Shown: positions 50,394 to 61,156 of the stretch, one piece after another
How the letters are laid out: each line of letters opens with the position of its first letter
Numbering within the stretch: position 1 is the first letter of the stretch
NCBI RefSeq assembly: GCF_029168945.1
Contig: NC_083604.1
Location: forward strand, 36,265,686-36,329,685
From: Cannabis sativa
Lineage: Eukaryota > Streptophyta > Magnoliopsida > Rosales > Cannabaceae
Length of the DNA: 64,000 nt
Direction: 5' to 3'
Program-made: the position numbers and the translations under genes
The notes under the pieces: generated by a model
What the model saw: only the letters and a program-made list of their open reading frames with translations
Database searches by the model: none
What the model was told of the DNA's origin: nothing

Positions 50394-50795
50394 ACTGCAT
50401 ATCCATATATTCTCCACCCCTATCAGTTCGCAAGATCTTTAATGTTTTACCTAATTGGTTTTGAGCCAAAGCATGAAATTCCTGAAACTTTTCAAACGTT
50501 TCAGATTTCTTTTGCATTAGGTAAAGAAAACTGTATCTAGAGAAATCGTCAATGAAAGTGACGAAATACTCATAACCACCTCGGGCTTTTACATTTAGAG
50601 GTCCGCAAACATCTGAATGCACTAACCCTAGGGGTTGTTTGGCACGCTCTCCCTTTGCAGAGAAAGAACGTTTGGTCATTTTTCCTTCTAGGCATGACTC
50701 GCATACTGGCAGTTCACCTAAGATGACATTTTTCAATGGACCGTCCTTGGTTAGCCTATTTAGTCTATCAAAACCTATATGACCTAAACGTAAAT
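50394..50795 (-). pseudogene. Older copia element (Copia-4): integrase fragment
   Basis: A 134-codon frame reads the end of the zinc-binding part (CESCLEGKMTKR), then the catalytic core with LVHSDVCGPL (first Asp), YFVTFIDDFSRYSFLYLM and LRTDRGGEYMD (second Asp). It is cut at 50393 by the chimeric LTR. On its right it continues in frame to the Copia-3 insertion at 50796, and the same domain resumes at 60964. This is the only clearly readable Ty1/copia enzyme segment in the window and identifies the superfamily of the surrounding elements. Confidence 0.92.
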
Positions 50796-52686
50796 TGTTG
50801 GAATTTATTTTACCAGGATCTTAGATCTACTCACAAGTATGTTTATTAACATCCTAAATATGAACTTTCTAAAACGATAAATTAAACACATATAAAGTTT
50901 AAGAAACCTTACATTGGGTGCAGCGGAATAATATGACTCCTTCCGTTCAGATATCTAGCCCTTGATTCCTTTCTGTAGCAGAGCATTATCAATATCTGAA
51001 CCTGGATCTCTTTCTCTGAATCTTTGATGCTGAAACTCCTTTGCTGATGATCTTTCTTCACGATCTTCCTCACTATGATTGAGGTATCACTTGATGTGTG
51101 TGGGCACTACTCTAATCACTAAGGATTTCGAAATTCTCAAGAGGGAAGAGAAGAAGTGACAGCTAAAGATAGGGAGAGAGAAGGCTCAGGTTTTTCTCTG
51201 AAGGAAAAATAGAAAATTTAAGTGTAAATTTCCTGAAGCCTTCACTATCTATTTGTAGCATTCCACTAGGGTTAGGTTTGAATTATTTGGCATTAAAATA
51301 ATGAAAAAATCAGTTTAAATTTCCTACAAAAGTGGCTGGCCCTACACTTAGTGGATTGGGCCTTGCTTTTTGCAATTTTGCAATTTTAACACCTTTTGTA
51401 TCTGATTTTCTCAAAAATGCCAATTTCCTAATTCAACCATTTAAATGCCAATTCTAACTATTTAATAACTATAAATAATTATTAAACAATATTGTCATTT
51501 ATCATATTTATTAATTGAACCATACAAAGTATCATAATTAACAAATATGCCCCTATAAACTCTTTCTTTACAATTTCGCCCTTACTTAGTGAAAAATTCA
51601 CAAATAGACATAGTCTAATTTGTGAATTATAATTGATTAATCAAAACCAATTACATGAGTCTTACAAGCAATATTATCTCAACTAGTGGGGGGACCATGG
51701 GTCTATATAACCGAGCTTCCAATAAGTAGATCAAGAATTTAGCACTAAAATTCACTAACTTATTAATTCTTCGTTGAATCCACGCATAGAACTTAGAATT
51801 GCACTCTCAGTATATAGAATGCTCTATATGTTCCACCATATAGACACATCATTAGTTATCCATTGTTATAATCCTAATGTGATCAATGATCCTCTATATG
51901 AATGATCTACACTGTAAAGGGATTAGATTACCGTTACACCCTACAATGTATTTATTCCTTAAAACACTTGACCCCGTATAAATGATATTTCAGCTTATGT
52001 GAAATGAGTACTCCACCATTTATGTTCGTTTGGTCAAGCTCGAAGGAGATCATCCTTTGCTTACTATTCGCCAGATAGAAGCTATAGATTCCATGTTTAT
52101 GATAGCGCTCCCACTCAATTGCACTACCGTGTTCCCAAAATGTACGTATCACCCTGACCTAAAAGTAGGCTTAACTAACAAATCAAAGAACACGAATAGC
52201 CTTTCAAGATTGAGCCTAATCATATCAGGATTAAGATCATTTGATCTAGGATCAACTAGGCGATATTGACTTGAATAGATATTACGGTAAGTTTAATAAA
52301 TCTAAGTCAAAGTTCAATATCGGTCCCTTCCGATGCATACTCCATGCATCCAACCTGAGCTTTACTTTAACCAATGCTGCGGAAAGAACATAGCACTTCT
52401 CCAAATGCAAGTAAACTCGTTGTAGATTATCATATCGGTAAAACCCCGTGTCCGATAAATCTAGGAAACTTTATTCACATAGTCATGTTTACTTTCCAAT
52501 GTGTTGACAAGACAATAAACGGGATCAAGTATGTGAAAAGGGTTTCGTATGAATTTATACATTATGTACGTATAATCATGAAATAAATCATGTGAACCAT
52601 GCAACATTAAATGTTATTTCGATCTATATTAATAAGTAAATCTGATTATATTGAAATGAGTTTTATTTAGGGCATAAAACCCAACA
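50796..52686 (-). repeat. Copia-3 left (3') LTR
   Basis: 1,891 bp, TGTTGG...CCAACA. The usual TATA site reads CTACAAATAG on the minus strand (51249-51258), and the GGCCGGCC palindrome is GGCTGGCC on the plus strand near 51333. Confidence 0.95.
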
Positions 52687-52697
52687 AACTCCCACTT
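52687..52697 (-). other. Copia-3 polypurine tract
   Basis: AACTCCCACTT directly inside the LTR, identical to Copia-2. Confidence 0.8.
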
Positions 52698-54750
52698 GCA
52701 CTAATATAAAACAAAAAAGTGCGTTTCAAATAATCTCAACACCTTGATATACAAATCAAGTGTAGTAGTAGTAAACTCCTCGTAATAGGATCTGAAAGGT
52801 TGAATTAACCACAACCTTTTCTCCACTATTACTCTTCCTTAATCACAAAATCATTGATAATGTGAAATTCCTCTCTATATGTCTACTCTCTTGGGATACT
52901 GGATTCTATATCTTTGGCAACTACTTTTGGTTAATCAAAGAAATTAACACTAATAGTTTAAGGCAATTTGGAATGATGCCAAAAATGTATAGAACTTTCC
53001 TTAGACCGAATAAGTACCTTTCCCCGCAACCTTAACATTCAGTCCCTCTCTCGGTAGACCTAGAGACTTCGTATAGGTTTTTACACTTCTCCAAAATCAC
53101 TATTCCACCCCCAGAGTAATCACCATCTTATCAGAAATATTTACTAGCACATAGGCAAATTTCAAAATCTGATATGGTGTAGTCTAAGAGTTTTAAACAC
53201 ACCCTTATAGACTAACATATAGTTCCTCTTCTTTATCTTAGGATTTACTTGATTGTCTTCCAATGTTCTTCTCCCCGGATTAATCGATACCTACTCATTA
53301 CTCCCACTCAACGGCAGTGTCCGGTCTAAGGCATACAAAAGCATATCTAAGACCTCTCACTTGTTGATATAAGAAATTCTTTCATGGCTTTATCTTTTCT
53401 GGAATAGTTAAGACTTTTCCTTAGATAAATAAAATCTATACCTAATAAGCTCTGAAGCTTCTATAGATTGCCATTAGAAAGAAAATGCTTCAGCATCTTA
53501 CTAAAGTAAGTTGCTTGCATTAGAGTAAGTAATTACCAGGTATACCATAAGCCATAGGTTTAGATAAACTCAAACCTATAATACTAGGAACAGGAAGTTT
53601 GTTAAGTCCATTGAATGGACGAAAATTTCCTTTTATGTCCTTGTAATAGAAAACTTTAGGTTATTCCATGTGAATGGATTAAACCATAGTTCTATTGGCT
53701 TTCTTCTTAGTTTCTTATCTTGACAATCCATTACTTGTTTGAACTCACAATGGATTTTAATCACTAGTGTCTCCCAAGTCATAAGAAGATGAGTTCCTAG
53801 AAACTCTCCCACTACGACAAGGTACCGTGAATTATGTCGAAGAAAACTAAATGGTATTAACCTCTTTGGTTGTGACAAGACAACAGAGGCAGTGGGATCA
53901 TCATATGTAAGATGATAGAACACTTTTGGAATCAAGAATTAAATATCTCCTTTATTTGCTACTTGTTTTTCGTACTTAGTCATTTTCTTAGAAAAGTAGT
54001 ATTTGTTTGAACAAACACTTTCTTATCTATTGACAATGGGATGGTCCACCCCTAATCACTTAGAATAGCTAACAAACCATGGTTAATGGTTCTAGCTTTT
54101 CTTAAGATTTTGATTAGGTCATCCATGAATCTAGTAATGATTTACATTAAGTACCCAACCATTACATCATTCTGAAATTGTATTACCATAGAAGGAATTA
54201 GGCAATGACTAGTAACTATTCATCAACATGCAACTCGAAATTTCTGGGGAGGTAAGTTTGGATATAATTCAAAAATCAATTTAATGATCTTTGAACTGCA
54301 TATCTACTAACTATTTCTCCACCCCTATCAGTTCGCAAGATCTTTAACCACTTACCTTAATGGTTTTAACCATTGCTAGAAATTAATGAAATTTTTCAAA
54401 CATTTCAAATTTCTTGCTAAAAAGTATAATCTAGAGTTATCGTTTTAATAATACAACGAAAAACTCATATCCACCCCTGAATGTACATCCATCTGCGAAT
54501 GAGATGAACTAATTTCAGTGGATATAGGCATATTAACTCTTTGCAGAGATTGATCTTGTCAAAACCACTATGAACAAGATACAAATGCCATAGATTAAAA
54601 AATGGTAGTGTCTTTTGATGACATAGGTTTAGTTACATCAAAGAGTTCTTAGAATACTTCAAGTGGATCCTGGTCACAGAATACCTAACTCATATTCCAT
54701 ACAGTTTGAATCCATTAATAGAAGATGGATATTAAACACTTGAGAAAGTG
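52698..54750 (-). pseudogene. Copia-3 decayed pol
   Basis: Collinear with 39761-41760. The integrase remnant lies at about 54290-54560. A 100-codon frame at 53633-53935 has no motif I recognise. From integrase to PPT is only about 1.8 kb, too short for complete RT and RNase H. The segment 53000-53350 contains many CTG/CAG-type differences from Copia-2. Confidence 0.65.
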
Positions 54751-57700
54751 TAACTGTATTGTATTCTGGAATTAGAAATATAAGAAAATTTCTATTTGGA
54801 TTCTAAAATTAAAGTCAAAGACTTAAATTCAACCAAATATAATGAGTAATTCTTTCTTGGACCAACACTACTAATACAAACTCTAAGTCAGATTTGCCCA
54901 TACAAGTAGGAGATTTCTAAGATTGAGGATTTATATCAATTGGGAATAGAATTTCGGGATTATAATCATATGCGTCATTTAATTTCTTAAGAGAAAATAT
55001 AATGACATGAAATGATTTATAGACCATTCATCCAATGATATATTTTGAAGCTAATTCGAAATGAATAAGCTAAGAGGAATTAGGATAATTTCGTTTAAAA
55101 TAAGAATCCAACGATGCTTCGATTAGCGAAAGACAAAGTAATCTTATTTATGTAATCTTCTTGTTTCATATTGTAAAAATACTAGTCTAAGGTGTCATCA
55201 ATTGATGAATAGTTAGATGTCGCATATACAATACTTATCTTTCGAGGTCTTACACTATTATGTATGTCTAATGGTGAAAATCCATTAGGGATTTATCTCA
55301 TTAGAAAAACAAACATGTTAGACCAACAATGAAGATTCGAAATTAAACTACAACTTAATAACAGAAAATAACATGGTTCAATATAAATTCATACACAATT
55401 CGTAAATTATAAACATATAGCAAGTAGGAATGACTAGTGAAAATACTAAAACATACAATCCTATATAATTTCCAAGGTTTTCAACAAACTGATACAGTGT
55501 CCCGGTAGGCGAGAGTCAAAGCATCATTTATTGAATAGAGTTGTCAGCTCATCTAAAATAGAAACCATTCTAGCAACCTTTTATTCGATCAAAATAAGAA
55601 TCCAACGTTGTCCCGTTTAGGTGAGAGTCAAGGTTATTCTCATTTTATGAGCTTCCACCATTGTTTCATGTTTCATAAGTTTATCTCTAAGTAGTCACCG
55701 TAGGGGAGAGTCTAATAGAGACGAAAACTTACAAAACACTTATCAAATGAAATCTTACGGTGTTAAATGTGTTCAACGAATAACCATCCATAGGGGGACG
55801 AAGTCTAGCGTCTCGAGGTTATATTGAAAACATTTAACTTTTGTAAGACCAACAATGGAGATCGAATATCTTAATAATAATCAAGCTCATTATTTAAAGT
55901 GAGTTGTATTTTCTTTGATTCTCTTTATTTATTCTATTTATTTTAAATATATATTTATTTAATTAAAATTTCTAATTTAGAATGAAAAATTCCAAATATA
56001 AATTTTAATTTAATATTTATAAATTTTACTTAGATGGATATGAAAATAACATGAATTATTTCCATCTTAGTAATAATTTCCAATAAATATTTAGAAAAAT
56101 ATTCAATTTAAGTTGTTACAAAATTAATTTAAATTAATTTACAACTCAAATTTAATTTTCTATAAATATATATTGCATTTCGAAAAATTAAAGTATATAA
56201 GAATACAATTTTCGAAAAATGCATATTAAAATAAAAAATAAATCCTGGAAAAATTATTCTAATTTAATGTTGGCCCAAAATTAATTAATAAAATTAATTT
56301 ACAACAAAAAATATAATTTTCCTATTTAATTAAATATATAAGAAAAATTTCAAATATTTAAGTATGATGATGAAAATCAACTTAAATATTAATTTTCTAT
56401 TTAATTAAATACACTAGAAAAATACTTCAAGCAAAAATATCATCTATCTAGATTTTCCTTTGACTAATTAATTCAATTTCTAATAATATACTTTAATTCA
56501 ATTTATTTTAAATTAATCAATAAATGAAAAAAATCATTGATTTAAGTTGATCCAAGAATTAATTAAAATAAATAATTAATTTACAACTTAATCTATTTTT
56601 CAAATAAAATTCGAAATTCCAGCATTTAAGAAATGCAATTTCGAAATTTGATTAATAAAATAAAGAAAAAAAAATATATTTTGAAAATTATTTAAATTTA
56701 GTTGAAAAAATAAATTTCAACTAAAAATAATTTTCTATTTAATTAAATGTCATGAAAAAGAAATATTTAAGTATGATGATGAAAATCAACTTAGATATTT
56801 AATTTTCAAATTAATTAAATGTATTAAATTCAAGAAATAAATAATTAAGTGTAGAGAAGGCTTAATTATTAATCTCTAGTTTAATACTAGGAAAAATATA
56901 CTTAAAATAAATTGTACCAAAATTAATTATATAAATAATTAATTTCACAATTTATAATATTTTCCTATTTAATATTAGAAATAATAAGTAGTCTAGAAAT
57001 AACTATCTAGAAAATATCTTATTTGACTAAGTATCTTTTCCACAAAATTTGAAAAAATATCTAATTTAAGTTGTACTAGAAAAATCTAGAACTTAAATAT
57101 TTTCAAATTTAAATTTAATTAAATATCAAAAATTAAGTTGTAACCACTTAATTTGAAAATATTCCATTTTAAGTTAATATTTGAAAAGATATTAACTTAA
57201 AAAAATATCTAAAGAATCTTAATAACCAATGCCTAAAATTCCTCAACTTAATTTTGAAATTTTGAATTCAAAAGATATTCAGATTTAAGTTGGTTAGTTG
57301 AAGATAACTAAATATCAACTTAAATAGGAATATTTAATGAAAAATTTAAATTAAGTTCCAGAAAGAATCTAGATGGTTATAATTCTATATTTAATTAAAT
57401 ACAAGAAAATACATATAGTTTAGCTTAGAATATAAAATTCCTTAAACTATATTTTTCTTAAATTAATTTCAAAATAAATGAAATTAATTATGTTGCTAAT
57501 CAATTTTATTAGGTTAAACTAGTTTAATTAACCTAGTACAGTCATTCAAATCAGGCAAATGGGCCTTCACAATTGGGGTGGTTTGTGTGAGGGGGTGCTG
57601 GGTTCAGTATGTCGTACCCACTTCTATGGCTCCCAACTCTCACACAAGGCCCAAAAGAGAGGAATTTAACCTTAATAAGAACAACTGTTATTAATTGAAT

Positions 57701-59043
57701 AAGCCCAAAACTAAATGGGCCTAAATAAAATCTATCAATGACTATGACATTTTATTTAGCAACATTAACCTATATGCATCTATAATAAAATTAAACACAT
57801 AGGCTCACACAGGCACACTTTGGATGGGTCCTATCATGTTGCTAGGTCATACACAGATGAAAGAAGATTGTAAATATACCTGTTACAAATTATTATCTTG
57901 ACCAAGGGAGCCATCAGATCATACCTGTTACACATAAGCTAAAACACATACTCCTGCAACAAGGTTAGTTGGATAGTTGGATGTAGGATTTATTTAATTT
58001 TAAATTAAATATTTAATTTCGAAAATAATTAATTAAATAAAAAATAAAAAATAAAAAATTTCGAAATTTTTTAAAAAATTTAAAAAAATTCGAAATTTAA
58101 AAAAAATTTAAAATTAAACCTACAATTTTTGAAAAATTAGGTTTCAACCAACCTAAATATCATTTCAAAAATTTGCTAACTACTTTTAAATTTTAAATGT
58201 TATTTTATAAATAAAAATTAAATAAAAAATTAGAAAAGATAAATAAATATCTTTTTCAAATTTTTAAATGTAATTTAAATAAATAAAATAACAAAATTTA
58301 AAAAATTAGCAAAATATCTTATATCTATTTAAAATTACATGATTATAAATATCTTATTTTAAATTTAAATATGGTCAAAATATCTAAAAAGATTTAATTA
58401 AAAAATCTTAAAAGATAAGATATTTTTAAAATATCTTAAAAGATATTATAAATATCTTTAAAAGATATTATAAATATCTTAAAATATCTGACCTTAAATT
58501 TAAAAAAATATAATCAAATTTAAAAATAAGATAGATTTTTAAGCAAAAAGATAAATACTAATTCTATTCAAATTCAAATTACACTAATATCTTGAATTAA
58601 ATTAAAAAAATTTTAAATTAATTCAAAATGATAATTAGAATTGAATTAGGAATAGTAATAGTATATATACAAAACCATACAAAAAATTGGAAGTTAATTC
58701 CATGAAAAAGTATGAAAAATTGAAGAAAATTGAAAAAATTCGAAACTGTACGGACAGTTCTGCGATCATGAAACTATCAAGATGTACCCCCGATTTTGTC
58801 AAATCTTCAAAAAATCATAACTAATTCAAATAAAATCCAAATTGAGTTCTGTAAAAGGCTAACTTGCTTAATTTTTTCCATACTATCCAATAAAAATAAT
58901 TCCAGAATCGAAATCACAATTATTTTTCACGAAAATTTCACAAACATCAATCAATCATCAAATAACACTCAATACAACATGATACCATCCAAAGAACATA
59001 CAAACAATCGTTTTAAAGTCCAAATTTCTTGCAAGTAAATCAA
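54751..59043. other. Copia-3 AT-rich non-coding internal region
   Basis: No gene seen. It contains the double-stem hairpin 55268-55304, GGCGAGAGTCAA-type motifs at 55501-55522 and 55610-55634, and related CCGTAGGGG and CCATAGGGG sequences near 55697 and 55789. A conserved fold lies at 57585-57645 and extreme AT-rich tracts at 58000-58660. Most of it aligns in order with Copia-2. Confidence 0.7.
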
Positions 59044-59045
59044 TT

Positions 59046-59063
59046 ACCTTGGCTCTGAGGCCA
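59046..59063 (-). other. Copia-3 primer binding site
   Basis: Element strand TGGCCTCAGAGCCAAGGT, two bases inside the 5' LTR. CAGAGCCA matches the initiator-Met PBS; the first bases deviate. Confidence 0.75.
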
Positions 59064-59065
59064 GT

Positions 59066-60958
59066 TGTTGGAATTTATTTTACCAGGATCTTAGATCTAC
59101 TCACAAGTATGTTTATTAACATCCTAAATATGAACTTTCTAAAACGATAAATTAAACACATATAAAGTTTAAGAAACCTTACATTGGGTGCAGCGGAATA
59201 ATATGACTCCTTCCGTTCAGATATCTAGCCCTTGATTCCTTTCTGTAGCAGAGCATTATCAATATCTGAACTTGGATCTCTTTCTCTGAATCTTTGATGC
59301 TGAAACTCCTTTGCTGATGATCTTTCTTCACGATCTTCCTCACTATGATTGAGGTATCACTTGATGTGTGTGGGCACTACTCTAATCACTAAGGATTTCG
59401 AAATTCTCAAGAGGGAAGAGAAGAAGTGACAGCTAAAGATAGGGAGAGAGAAGGCTCAGGTTTTTCTCTGAAGGAAAAATAGAAAATTTAAGTGTAAATT
59501 TCCTGAAGCCTTCACTATCTATTTGTAGCATTCCACTAGGGTTAGGTTTGAATTATTTGGCATTAAAATAATGAAAAAATCAGTTTAAATTTCCTACAAA
59601 AGTGGCTGGCCCTACACTTAGTGGATTGGGCCTTGCTTTTTGCAATTTTGCAATTTTAACACCTTTTGTATCTGATTTTCTCAAAAATGCCAATTTCCTA
59701 ATTCAACCATTTAAATGCCAATTCTAACTATTTAATAACTATAAATAATTATTAAATAATATTGTCATTTATCATATTTATTAATTGAACCATACAAAGT
59801 ATCATAATTAACAAATATGCCCCTATAAACTCTTTCTTTACAATTTCGCCCTTACTTAGTGAAAAATTCACAAATAGACATAGTCTAATTTGTGAATTAT
59901 AATTGATTAATCAAAACCAATTACATGAGTCTTACAAGCAATATTATCTCAACTAGTGGGGGGACCATGGGTCTATATAACCGAGCTTCCAATAAGTAGA
60001 TCAAGAATTTAGCACTAAAATTCACTAACTTATTAATTCTTCGTTGAATCCACGCATAGAACTTAGAATTGCACTCTCAGTATATAGAATGCTCTATATG
60101 TTCCACCATATAGACACATCATTAGTTATCCATTGTTATAATCCTAATGTGATCAATGATCCTCTATATGAATGATCTACACTGTAAAGGGATTAGATTA
60201 CCGTTACACCCTACAATGTATTTATTCCTTAAAACACTTGACCCCGTATAAATGATATTTCAGCTTATGTGAAATGAGTACTCCACCATTTATGTTCGTT
60301 TGGTCAAGCTCGAAGGAGATCATCCTTTGCTTACTATTCGCCAGATAGAAGCTATAGATTCCATGTTTATGATAGCGCTCCCACTCAATTGCACTACCGT
60401 GTTCCCAAAATGTACGTATCACCCTGACCTAAAAGTAGGCTTAACTAACAAATCAAAGAACACGAATAGCCTTTCAAGATTGAGCCTAATCATATCAGGA
60501 TTAAGATCATTTGATCTAGGATCAACTAGGCGATATTGACTTGAATAGATATTACGGTAAGTTTAATAAATCTAAGTCAAAGTTCAATATCGGTCCCTTC
60601 CGATGCATACTCCATGCATCCAACCTGAGCTTTACTTTAACCAATGCTCTGGAAAGAACATAGCACTTCTCCAAATGCAAGTAAACTCTGTTGTAGATTA
60701 TCATATCAGTAAAACCCTGTGTCTGATAAATCTAGGAAACTTTATTCACATAGTCATGTTTACTTTCCAATGTGTTGACAGCACAATAAACAGGATCAAG
60801 TATGTGAAAAGGGTTTCAGATGAATTTATACATTATGTACGTATAATCATGAAATAAATCATGTGAACCATGCAACATTAAATGTTATTTCTGATCTATA
60901 TTAATAAGTAAATCTGATTATATTGAAATGAGTTTTATTTAGGGCATAAAACCCAACA
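59066..60958 (-). repeat. Copia-3 right (5') LTR
   Basis: 1,893 bp partner of the left LTR, without the CTG/CAG discrepancies. It also has CTACAAATAG (59519-59528) in place of TATA, so the change predates this insertion. Confidence 0.95.
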
Positions 60959-60963
60959 TAAAT

Positions 60964-61156
60964 GCCATAGATAAGTTTTATCATCATTATCAATCTCTTT
61001 TCTCTTAAGGCTTCTAAGTTTAGCAACATTGAAAAGTTCAGTATTTAGTGAGATTTGCGTATTAGGTCTTAGAACATAAAGCCCTTGTTCCATGTTAGCA
61101 ACACATATATGAAATTCATCACGAGAAATTGAACAATTTGAACTCGAAAAATTCAA
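60964..61156 (-). pseudogene. Older copia element (Copia-4): GAG-pre-integrase domain fragment
   Basis: Reads toward Copia-3 and ends in KTYLWH at its edge. Across the TAAAT duplication the next codons, at 50790 downward, continue with the LRLGH motif that normally follows in this domain. This confirms both the frame and the insertion site. Upstream residues include GLYVLRP. No gag is found beyond 61160, where the sequence changes abruptly to non-coding copia DNA. Confidence 0.85.

Larger units (their letters stand above)
50796..60958 (-). mobile_element. Copia-3: recent non-autonomous Ty1/copia element
   Basis: 10,163 bp with LTRs 50796-52686 and 59066-60958, PPT at 52687, PBS at 59046-59063 and perfect target duplication TAAAT (50791-50795 and 60959-60963). 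The LTRs are nearly identical; most differences lie at CTG/CAG sites in 52370-52620. The 6.38-kb internal region encodes no gag or pol. It shares with Copia-2 a decayed pol and a long AT-rich region. Intact ends with recent LTRs but no enzymes point to movement in trans. Confidence 0.94.
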
